From the NCBI GenBank assembly GCA_036501535.1, contig DASYAE010000086.1, forward strand, positions 1 through 45,317: 45,317 nt of DNA, read 5' to 3'. Below, one piece after another: positions 33,967-40,817 of this stretch (positions within the stretch are counted from its first letter, which is position 1; each line of letters begins with the position of its first letter). Under the pieces are notes generated by a model that searched no databases, was not told the origin of the DNA, and saw only the letters and a program-made list of their open reading frames with translations. The DNA comes from DASYAE01 sp036501535. Lineage in GTDB: Bacteria; Actinomycetota; Actinomycetes; Streptomycetales; Catenulisporaceae. The translations under genes were made by a program, and so were the position numbers.

Positions 33967-35013
33967 GTGGTCGCAGCCGGATATGAGCCGTGGAGGCAGG
34001 CGCTGCTACGAGCGTTGTACGGGCCGCACGGGTTCTACCGTACGGGTTCGGGCCCGGCCGCCCATTTCCGCACGTCAGTCCATGTGTCGCCGTTGTTCGC
34101 GGGAGCCGTGGCGGCTCTCCTGCGGGAGGTGGACGCGGCACTCGGTCATCCGGCCGAGATCTCTCTCGTGGACATGGGCGCCGGCCGCGGCGAGTTGCTG
34201 GAAGCCGTACAGGCGCAGTGCGCCGCCGACCCGATCGCCCGGCGGCTTTCGCTCACAGGTGTCGACATCGCCCCGCGCCCGGACACCCTCGCCGGGCCGA
34301 TCGCCTGGCGCGACGAGCCGCCGGAATCGTTCGCCGGCCTGCTGATCGCGAACGAATGGCTCGACAACGTGCCGTTCGACGTCGCCCGGATGACGGGGGA
34401 CGGCTGGCGGATCCTCGAGGTCGAGGAGGCGGGCGCGGAACGGGTCGGGGCGGCGCCGAGCGCGCAGCAGGCGGCCTGGCTCGCGCAGTGGTGGCCGCTG
34501 GCCGAGCAGCCCGGCGTGCCGGTCCGGGGCCGGCGGGCCGAGATCGGCACGCAGCGGGACGCGGCCTGGAGCAAGGCGATCGGGTCGCTGAGCCGCGGTA
34601 TCGCCGTCGCCCTCGACTATTCGCACACAAAGGCTGATCGTCCGGCATTTGGCACTCTGGCCGGCTATCGCGCCGGCCGTGAATGCGAACCGATTCCTGA
34701 CGGGTCCTGCGATATCACGGCGCATGTGGCCCTGGATTCGTGTTCGGCGGCCGCTTCCGCCGCGGATTGGACGATCCTGACGAATCAACGCAGCCTTTTG
34801 CGAGCCTTAAGTGTGTCTGGAGAAAGGCCGCCGCTCGAACTTGCACAATCCGATCCGCCGGGATACCTGCGCGCGTTAAGCCGGGCCGGCGCGGCGGCCG
34901 AATTGACTGATCCGGCCGGGCTCGGAGGGTTCGGCTGCCTGATCCAAGCGGTCGGCTGCCCGGTTCTCGAGCCGCTGCGCGGACTGCGGCGCCACGACGG
35001 CGTGGTGAGGTGA
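33967..35013 (+). CDS. MidA/NDUFAF7-like SAM-dependent methyltransferase
   Basis: 348 residues of the COG1565 (PF02636) family. Conserved segments: GPHGFYRTGSGPAAHFRTSVHVSPLFAGA, the SAM motif SLVDMGAGRGELLEAV (66-81), and IANEWLDNVPFDV, the NE-LD-lP signature of the family. The mitochondrial member NDUFAF7 dimethylates an arginine of NDUFS2 (NuoD) during complex I assembly. Here the gene stops inside the start region of a nuoD homologue, a striking match. Two in-frame TTA codons (34807-34809 and 34876-34878) lie in a less GC-rich 3' part (about 34610-34900), suggesting bldA tRNA dependence. GTG 33967 has a -10-like TACGGT 8 bases upstream. Confidence 0.82.
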   Translation: MVAAGYEPWRQALLRALYGPHGFYRTGSGPAAHFRTSVHVSPLFAGAVAALLREVDAALGHPAEISLVDMGAGRGELLEAVQAQCAADPIARRLSLTGVDIAPRPDTLAGPIAWRDEPPESFAGLLIANEWLDNVPFDVARMTGDGWRILEVEEAGAERVGAAPSAQQAAWLAQWWPLAEQPGVPVRGRRAEIGTQRDAAWSKAIGSLSRGIAVALDYSHTKADRPAFGTLAGYRAGRECEPIPDGSCDITAHVALDSCSAAASAADWTILTNQRSLLRALSVSGERPPLELAQSDPPGYLRALSRAGAAAELTDPAGLGGFGCLIQAVGCPVLEPLRGLRRHDGVVR

Positions 35014-35027
35014 CAGACTTACGCCTT

Positions 35028-36182
35028 ATGGGACAGCAGCTAGTCGAGCGCACCGCGGGCGTCGGGGCCGGTCTGGCCACCGAGGACATGATCCTGAACA
35101 TCGGTCCGCAACACCCATCCACGCACGGGGTGCTCCGGCTGCGCCTGGTGCTCGACGGCGAGCGGATCGTCGAGGCCGAACCGATCATCGGCTACATGCA
35201 CCGCGGTGCGGAGAAGCTGTTCGAGGTGCGCGACTACCGGCAGATCGTGGTGCTGGCCAACCGGCACGACTGGCTCTCCGCGTTCTGCAACGAGCTCGGC
35301 GTGGTGATGTCGGCCGAGCGGATGCTGGGCATGGAGGTCCCGGTGCGCGCGGTCTGGGCCCGCACCCTGCTGGCCGAGCTGAACAGGGTGCTCAACCACC
35401 TGATGTTCCTCGGCTCGTACCCGCTGGAGCTCGGCGCGATCACGCCGGTGTTCTACGCCTTCCGGGAGCGGGAGGAGATCCAGCGGGTGATGGAGGAGAT
35501 CGCGGGCGGCCGCATGCACTTCATGTTCAACCGGGTCGGCGGCCTGAAGGAGGACCTGCCGGCCGGGTGGCTGGACCGGGTGCGGCTGGCTGTCGACACT
35601 GTGCGCAAGCGCCTGAGCGACCTCACGGACCTGATCCACGGCAACGAGATCTTCCGCGCCCGCACGGTGGGCGTCGGCCGGGTGACCCCGGAGCAGGTGG
35701 CGGCGTACGGGCTGTCCGGCCCGATCGCCCGGGCGGCGGGCGTCGACTTCGATCTGCGCCGCGACGACCCCTATCTGGCCTACAGCGACCTGGGTGACGT
35801 GCTGCGCGTGGTCACTCGGACGACCGGTGACTGCTTTGCCCGGTTCGACTGCCTGTTGCAGCAGGTGTATGTATCGCTCGACCTGGCCGAGGCCTGCGCG
35901 GACCGGCTCAGCACGCTGCCGCAGGGTCCGATCAATGTGCGGCTGCCCAAGGTACTCAAGGTGCCTGAGGGCGAGATCTACACGTGGACCGAGAACCCGC
36001 TCGGCATCAACGGCTACTACCTGGTCTCGCGCGGAGAGAAGACGCCGTGGCGGCTCAAGCTGCGCTCGGCCTCGTTCAGCAACGTGCAGATCCTCGGCGA
36101 GCTGCTGCCCGGCCATCTGGTGGCGGACATGGTGGCCATCCTCGGCTCGATGTTCTTCGTGGTCGGCGACATCGACAAGTAG
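35028..36182 (+). CDS. nuoD: Orphan NuoD-like 49-kDa subunit of complex I
   Basis: 384 residues, full-length match to the NuoD / NDUFS2 / NiFe-hydrogenase large-subunit family: NIGPQHPSTHGVLRLRL, IGYMHRGAEKL, LLAELNRVLNHLMFLG, TPVFYAFREREE, FNRVGGLKEDLPAGW, NEIFRARTVGVG, GPIARAAGVDFDLRRDDPYLAY and ENPLGINGYYLVS near the C-terminus. The hydrogenase Cys ligands are absent. Arg79 matches the NDUFS2 arginine methylated by NDUFAF7, but the quinone-binding Tyr is Trp82. No other nuo gene is in the window. ATG 35028 is chosen; GTG 35010 would overlap the upstream stop (GTGA) but introduce a TTA codon. Confidence 0.92.
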   Translation: MGQQLVERTAGVGAGLATEDMILNIGPQHPSTHGVLRLRLVLDGERIVEAEPIIGYMHRGAEKLFEVRDYRQIVVLANRHDWLSAFCNELGVVMSAERMLGMEVPVRAVWARTLLAELNRVLNHLMFLGSYPLELGAITPVFYAFREREEIQRVMEEIAGGRMHFMFNRVGGLKEDLPAGWLDRVRLAVDTVRKRLSDLTDLIHGNEIFRARTVGVGRVTPEQVAAYGLSGPIARAAGVDFDLRRDDPYLAYSDLGDVLRVVTRTTGDCFARFDCLLQQVYVSLDLAEACADRLSTLPQGPINVRLPKVLKVPEGEIYTWTENPLGINGYYLVSRGEKTPWRLKLRSASFSNVQILGELLPGHLVADMVAILGSMFFVVGDIDK

Positions 36183-36200
36183 GCAAGTAGGCAAGTAGGC
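36177..36200. repeat. 8-bp AAGTAGGC repeat at the nuoD stop codon
   Basis: AAGTAGGC three times in tandem; the first copy supplies the TAG stop of the nuoD homologue. Confidence 0.8.
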
Positions 36201-36229
36201 GGGATCCGGATCCGGGCGGAAAAGACGGC

Positions 36230-36254
36230 GGCGGCGCGGGGTTTCCGCGCCGCC
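36230..36254. terminator. Hairpin between convergent genes
   Basis: A 10-bp GC stem (36230-36239 with 36245-36254) with a 5-base GGTTT loop between the nuoD homologue and the leftward coiled-coil gene. Probably works both ways. Confidence 0.8.
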
Positions 36255-36271
36255 GTACCGGTGAGCCTGCG

Positions 36272-37363
36272 TCAGGCGGTGGGCCTGTGCCGGATTTCGC
36301 GCACGGTGAACTCGACGGTCTCGTCATAAGCGGTGAGGTCGAGCACCGCGTCGGAGCTTCCGGAATCGATGACCGGGGCCATGGCGAGCGCGGATTCGGG
36401 AACGGTCTCGGCGCCCATGTGCTGGTCGATGAACGGCCGGTAGGCGCGGACCTGGCTTTCGGGCGCCGGCTCGGGCGTCCGCTCGACGGGCGCGCTCGCC
36501 GCGGGGCGGCCGGCGGCCGGCGGCTTCTCCCGCCTGCGGCTCTGCTTCTGCTGCTGCCTCTGCCGGTGCGCGACCGCCGCCTCGGGGGGCAGCGAGACGT
36601 AGACGCCGGGGGCCGGGTTGATCACGATCGTGCCGGGGCCCATCTCGGGACCGGGCTTCGGATCCGGCCGCGGGGCGGGCGGCGGCGCTACCGGCCGCTC
36701 CTGGTCCTGGACGACCGGCGGCCCGGCAGTGCCGAACGGTCCGGCAGTGCCGAACGATCCGGTGCCGAACGATCCGCTGCCCGATAATTCCGCCGAGGGC
36801 CCGGGCCCGGGGTCCGCGGGATCCGGCCCGTCCTCGCCGACCGGGGCCGGCGGCATCGGGTCCTCCGGCATCTGCGCTTCCAGCAGGGGGTTGCCCGCCA
36901 TGAAGTTGGCCGGGCCGGCCGGCGCGCCCTCGCTGAGCCAGGCCGCCAGGGCGTCGATCTCGCGCTCCGCGGTGAGGCGGGCGGTGCGCTGCTCGTCGAG
37001 CTGGCGGCGGGCCCGCTGCAGCTGGTCCTTGACCAGCGCGGAGTACTGCTGCTCGTGCTCGAGCTCGGTGCGCAGCCGGTCGGCCTCCGCCTGGTGCCGC
37101 TGCTCGGCCACGGCGATCCGGGCCAGGTCGGCGCGCCGACGCTTGGCCATCTCCTTGACCTGCCGCTCGAGCAGTCCGCGACGCCACCACAGGCTGCTGA
37201 AGCCCAGGACGGCTCCACCGGCGGACAGGAGGTAGCCGATCCACAGCCCGGCCGGCTGTCCGACGGTCACCGTACACACAAGGCCGACGACGACCAGGAC
37301 GGCGATCGTGATCCCCGTCCGGGTGCCTATCGGCCCGGCCCCCGATATCTGCCGATGACGCAT
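36272..37363 (-). CDS. Membrane protein with coiled coil and Pro-rich tail
   Basis: About 363 residues. Two membrane helices (about 15-37 and 42-58), then a strong coiled coil (about 65-145: LLERQVKEMAKRRRADLARIAVAEQ, RLRTELEHEQQYSALVKDQLQRARRQL), then a disordered Pro/Gly/Ala region with GSFGT/GPFGT repeats. The C-terminal segment VLDLTAYDETVEFTVREIRHR looks folded and may be the conserved part. It might be a scaffold near the membrane; function not recognised. ATG 37363 has no ribosome-binding site; TAGAGT lies 7 bases upstream (37371-37376). Confidence 0.75.
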   Translation of the reverse strand: MRHRQISGAGPIGTRTGITIAVLVVVGLVCTVTVGQPAGLWIGYLLSAGGAVLGFSSLWWRRGLLERQVKEMAKRRRADLARIAVAEQRHQAEADRLRTELEHEQQYSALVKDQLQRARRQLDEQRTARLTAEREIDALAAWLSEGAPAGPANFMAGNPLLEAQMPEDPMPPAPVGEDGPDPADPGPGPSAELSGSGSFGTGSFGTAGPFGTAGPPVVQDQERPVAPPPAPRPDPKPGPEMGPGTIVINPAPGVYVSLPPEAAVAHRQRQQQKQSRRREKPPAAGRPAASAPVERTPEPAPESQVRAYRPFIDQHMGAETVPESALAMAPVIDSGSSDAVLDLTAYDETVEFTVREIRHRPTA

Positions 37364-37370
37364 GAAACGG

Positions 37371-37376
37371 ACTCTA
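37371..37376 (-). promoter_or_regulatory. -10 box of the coiled-coil membrane gene (leaderless)
   Basis: TAGAGT on the minus strand, 7 bases before ATG 37363. Confidence 0.4.
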
Positions 37377-37471
37377 CTGGTCGCGTCGGCCGACAGGGAA
37401 TACCCAGACTTCTGACGATCAGTCAAGAAAGCTTAATGGCGGGGAAAATGCGCCCAGCGGAAGGGTTTCCC

Positions 37472-38011
37472 CTACGCACCTGACGCGCCTGTCGGAACTT
37501 GCCCCTCGGCATGCTGGTCCGGCGGCACCTTTAGGATCCGCTCCAGAAAAAGTGCGGCGGCCAGGAGCGCCACACCGGCGCCAAATGCGAGCCAGCTGGG
37601 TAACACCTGCGAGTGGTAGGCGGAGATTTCAAGTCGGCCGAGCACGAAGAGCGCGTATCCTCCGTAAATCCCGCCGAAAACCGCGCCGACGAGCCCGGAC
37701 GCCTTGGCCAGCACCAGCGCGCGGGCGGCCTGGAGCGGATCGATCGGCTTGACCGGCCGGTCCTGCGGCTTGCGCGGGGCGCCGGACTCGATCCGCCGGC
37801 GCGCCTCGCGAAACGCGTTGAGCCGGGAGCGCAGGCCGAGCGCGACGCCGAACACCGCGGCCGCGAGCACGCCGAGGGTGATGGGCGCGGAGATGGGGAC
37901 CGACGGCACACCGCCGGGGTCAGCGTGGTCCCAGATCCGGAACACCGCATAGGCGACCACGATCGCGACACCGAGTGTCGAGATGAGCGCGAGCGGCTTA
38001 GTCGGCTTCAC
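37472..38011 (-). CDS. DUF3180 membrane protein
   Basis: 179 residues, four predicted helices (about 5-25, 40-60, 105-127 and 138-160) with a basic cytosolic loop (RSRLNAFREARRRIESGAPRKPQDRPVKPIDPLQAARALVLAKASGLVGA split around the loop). This is the DUF3180 family, which sits after folK in actinomycetes; its function is unknown. The GTG start has only a weak GAGAAAC upstream. It lies about 100 bases after folK on the same strand. Confidence 0.88.
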   Translation of the reverse strand: MKPTKPLALISTLGVAIVVAYAVFRIWDHADPGGVPSVPISAPITLGVLAAAVFGVALGLRSRLNAFREARRRIESGAPRKPQDRPVKPIDPLQAARALVLAKASGLVGAVFGGIYGGYALFVLGRLEISAYHSQVLPSWLAFGAGVALLAAALFLERILKVPPDQHAEGQVPTGASGA

Positions 38012-38113
38012 GGCGCCAGTTTCTCAGGTGGCACGCTGCTGGGGCGAACATCCCCCGGCCTGACGCGTGGGGTTCGGGACGGGTGTCGCGAGGATCACCG
38101 ACAGCTGCGTAGA

Positions 38114-38683
38114 TCACAGTTGCAGCGCGAGATCGTCGCGTCGCATTACACCCTGCGCGCCGTCGAACGAGTCGAGCAGCACGGCGATCGGGCCGCGGCC
38201 CGGGATCTCGGCCGCCGGGTCGACGTCGCGCCAGGGCAGCAGGACGAAGAGCCGCTCGTGCGCGTGCGGGTGCGGGACGGTGAGCGCCGCGTCGGCGCTG
38301 ACCAGGTCGTCGTAGACGATGATGTCGACGTCGATGGTGCGCGGCGCCCAGCGCTCCTCGCGGACCCGGTGCATGGCCTGCTCGATGGCCTGCGTGCGCA
38401 CGAGCAGGACCTGCGCGGGCAGGTCCGTGACGACGCCGACGACCGCGTTGAGGTAGTTCGGCTGGCCGCTCAGGTCCAGCGAGCCGGGCTCGCCGGGCGG
38501 GCCGCCGAACGGCTCGGTCTCGTACACCGCGGAGATGCCGGTGACGACCAGGCCGGGGGTGTCGACCAGCGCGTCGAGCGCCGCCTGGAGGTTGTCCAGC
38601 CGGCGGCCGAGGTTCCCGCCGAGTGCGAGGACCGCGCTGTGCGCGTAGACGTGGCCGCGGACCACCTTGGGCGCCACGCTCAT
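38114..38683 (-). CDS. folK: 6-hydroxymethyl-dihydropterin pyrophosphokinase (HPPK)
   Basis: 189 residues. Transfers pyrophosphate from ATP to 6-hydroxymethyl-7,8-dihydropterin, the step before dihydropteroate synthase. Motifs: AVLALGGNLGRRLDNLQAAL, SAVYETEPFGG, QPNYLNAVV, and the catalytic segment ERWAPRTIDVDIIVYDD (paired Asp metal ligands), VPHPHAHERLFVLLPW. The loop GGPPGEPGSLDLSGQP is longer than in E. coli HPPK. The ATG overlaps the folB stop (ATGA). Confidence 0.96.
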   Translation of the reverse strand: MSVAPKVVRGHVYAHSAVLALGGNLGRRLDNLQAALDALVDTPGLVVTGISAVYETEPFGGPPGEPGSLDLSGQPNYLNAVVGVVTDLPAQVLLVRTQAIEQAMHRVREERWAPRTIDVDIIVYDDLVSADAALTVPHPHAHERLFVLLPWRDVDPAAEIPGRGPIAVLLDSFDGAQGVMRRDDLALQL

Positions 38684-39108
38684 CGTCCGGCCTCCCGCCG
38701 GATCGTCACGGCCACGTCCTGGAACGGCGCCGCGATGGGCGCTTCGGGCTTGTGCACGGTCACCTCGGCGGCCTGCACGGCCGGGTCGGCGAGGCAGGCC
38801 TCGGCGACCCGCGCGGCCAGGGTCTCGATGAGGTTCACCGGCTCGCCCTCGATCGCCGCGACGATCTTCTGCGCGATCGTGCCGTAGTCGGCGGTGGCCG
38901 CGAGGTCGTCGTCGCGCGCGGCGGTCCGGGTGTCCAGGTAAAGGGCCGCGTCGACGACGAAGGTCTGGCCATCGTTCCGCTCGTGTTCGTATACGCCGTG
39001 CCGGCCTTGGGCGCGCACACCGCGCAGCACGATCCGATCAAGCACCGTCTGATCAAGCGCTGCCCACCCGTCGGGCCGGTCCCCGCGTCCGCCCACAGCC
39101 TCGCTCAT
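38680..39108 (-). CDS. folB: Dihydroneopterin aldolase
   Basis: 142 residues. Cleaves 7,8-dihydroneopterin to hydroxymethyl-dihydropterin and glycolaldehyde. LDRIVLRGVRAQGRHGVYEHERNDGQTF carries the conserved GRHGVYEHE segment with the active-site Glu; DYGTIAQKIVAAIEGEPVNLIETLAARVAEAC and VTVHKPEAPI complete the fold. ATG 39108 has AGGAG 6 bases upstream. It is followed by folK with a 4-base overlap. The 183-base gap before it holds nothing I recognise. Confidence 0.95.
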   Translation of the reverse strand: MSEAVGGRGDRPDGWAALDQTVLDRIVLRGVRAQGRHGVYEHERNDGQTFVVDAALYLDTRTAARDDDLAATADYGTIAQKIVAAIEGEPVNLIETLAARVAEACLADPAVQAAEVTVHKPEAPIAAPFQDVAVTIRREAGR

Positions 39109-39291
39109 GTGCCGCTCCTGCCGGTGTCGGGTCCACAAGCTCACTCCGCCGAATCCACGCTGCCTGTCGCATGCTCGGCCGGTCGGCCGACGGATCACGG
39201 CGGTGTTACCAGGTTATCCGCGACCGCCGACGGCCTGCCTGCGAGGATCCCCCGATGAGACGCCGCCGAAGCCTGTTGGGAGGAGATCGGC

Positions 39292-39774
39292 CTATTCGGG
39301 GAAGATCGGCGAGGAGTGGTGCGAGAAGAGCAGCCAGCGGCCGTCGGCGCAGCGGCGGAAGACGTTGGTGGCCTCGGCGCGGCCCCCGGCGAAGCCGGCC
39401 GGCGCCTCGTCGTCGGCGTCCCGGGCGTCCTCGCCCGGCTCGGTCCGGGCCAGGTCGGTGAGCACGTTCTCGGTGCAGGTCACCACGGCGATCTCGGAGC
39501 CGACCACCACGCGCAGGTCGGTGATGATGAACTGGAGGTACGTCAGCCGGGACATCACCACGGCCCAGGACATCAGCACTCGTGCACGGCCGTGCACAGC
39601 GGGCTGGCCCGGGTGCACGCAGTGGACCGTGTCGCTGTACTCGCCGCCGATCCACAGCGCGCGCAGCCGGTCCAGGTCGCCGTCCTCGACGGCCTGGTAG
39701 AACGCCTCGTTGGCGGCGGCGACGACCGCCTGCTCGCCGGTGAACGGCTCGTCGTCCAACGGCTCTTCACGCAC
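39292..39774 (-). CDS. NTF2-like (SnoaL-type) protein in the folate cluster
   Basis: About 160 residues, an alpha+beta cone fold of the NTF2 superfamily: AANEAFYQAVEDGDLDRLRALW, VHCVHPGQPAVHGRARVLMSWAVVM, LQFIITDLRVVVGSEIAVVTCTENV, ADGRWLLFSHHSSPIF. Between them is an acidic loop (EPGEDARDADDEAP). It is always found between folP and folB in streptomycetes, so a folate-linked role is suspected, but the chemistry is unknown; the pocket His residues hint at an enzyme or binding protein. GTG 39774 is chosen; TTG 39792 would overlap the folP stop. Confidence 0.85.
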   Translation of the reverse strand: MREEPLDDEPFTGEQAVVAAANEAFYQAVEDGDLDRLRALWIGGEYSDTVHCVHPGQPAVHGRARVLMSWAVVMSRLTYLQFIITDLRVVVGSEIAVVTCTENVLTDLARTEPGEDARDADDEAPAGFAGGRAEATNVFRRCADGRWLLFSHHSSPIFPE

Positions 39775-39788
39775 CGGCGGCCGGCTCG

Positions 39789-40679
39789 TCAACGGTCCCC
39801 CGTTCGGGTGGCGTAGTCGGGATCTCCCACGGCGGCGGCCACGCGCACCGCGTCGATCGCCTCGGCGGCGGCGTGCACCCGGACAGCCCAGGCGCCGTGC
39901 GCGGCCACCAGGGCGGTCAGCGCGATGGTGGCCACGTCCCGGTCCGGCGCCGGGCGGGGCTCGCCGTCCGGGCCGGCCAGCAGGCGGCCGAGGAAGCGCT
40001 TGCGGGACGCGCCGATCAGCAGCGGCCGGCCCGGCGCGTGCAGCGCGTCGAGCCGGCCGACCAGGGACCAGTCGTGCCCGGCGTTCTTGGCGAAGCCGAG
40101 CCCGGGGTCGAGCACGATGCTCTCGAAGCCGATGCCGCCGGCCACCGCCAGCTCCACCAGGTGGGTCAGCTCGCGGCGCACGTCCGCCACCACGTCGCTG
40201 TACACGGCCCGGCTGTTCATGTCGGCGCTGTGCCCGCGCCAGTGCATGAGGATGTACGGGACGCCCGCGGCCGCGACGAAGGGGATCATCTCCGGATCCG
40301 CCTGGCCGCCGCTGACGTCGTTGATGATCACCGCGCCGGCCTCGACCGCGCGGCGGGCGACCGCGGCACGCATCGTGTCGACGGACACCACGGCGCCTTC
40401 CCCGGCCAGCGCGCTGATGACCGGCAAGACGCGGCGCAGCTCCTCCTCCTCGGTGACGCGCACGGCGCCGGGCCGGGTGGACTCGCCGCCGATGTCGAGG
40501 TAGTCCACCCCGGCGCCGAGAAGTTCCAGCCCGTGCCCTATCGCAGCGGCCGGCTCTAGGTACTTGCCGCCGTCGGAGAAGGAGTCCGGAGTCACGTTGA
40601 CCACACCCATGACCGCGCACCGGTCGAGCTCGGGCAGCCCCGCAACCCGCCGGACGGGTCGGGCCGCCAGCGTCGCCAT
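39789..40679 (-). CDS. folP: Dihydropteroate synthase
   Basis: 296 residues. Joins p-aminobenzoate to the pterin pyrophosphate; target of sulfonamides. TIM-barrel motifs MGVVNVTPDSFSDGG, DIGGESTRPGA, VSVDTMRAAVARRAVEAGAVIINDVSGG cut by loop 3, ILMHWRG, SIVLDPGLGFAKN and GASRKRFLG. ATG 40679 has no ribosome-binding site; TAGGCT lies 7 bases upstream (40687-40692), so it is probably leaderless. Confidence 0.97.
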   Translation of the reverse strand: MATLAARPVRRVAGLPELDRCAVMGVVNVTPDSFSDGGKYLEPAAAIGHGLELLGAGVDYLDIGGESTRPGAVRVTEEEELRRVLPVISALAGEGAVVSVDTMRAAVARRAVEAGAVIINDVSGGQADPEMIPFVAAAGVPYILMHWRGHSADMNSRAVYSDVVADVRRELTHLVELAVAGGIGFESIVLDPGLGFAKNAGHDWSLVGRLDALHAPGRPLLIGASRKRFLGRLLAGPDGEPRPAPDRDVATIALTALVAAHGAWAVRVHAAAEAIDAVRVAAAVGDPDYATRTGDR

Positions 40680-40686
40680 GGGATAC

Positions 40687-40692
40687 AGCCTA
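40687..40692 (-). promoter_or_regulatory. -10 box of folP (leaderless)
   Basis: TAGGCT on the minus strand, 7 bases before the folP ATG. This would make folP-NTF2-folB-folK a transcript separate from folE-mprF. Confidence 0.4.
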
Positions 40693-40817
40693 GTGCTGCA
40701 ACCGGATCTCGTTGTCCTACGGTGTGACCCGTTCGGCGCGCCGATGCCCGGCGGGGCGGACTTTGACCGGACCCGCACAGTCACGGCGGGCAGTGGCGGC
40801 GGACGGACGGCGGGCGC

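Noticed and set aside
35010..35027. GTG 35010 as the nuoD start
   Set aside because: It would place a rare TTA codon in the leader and has no ribosome-binding site, though the GTGA overlap keeps it possible.
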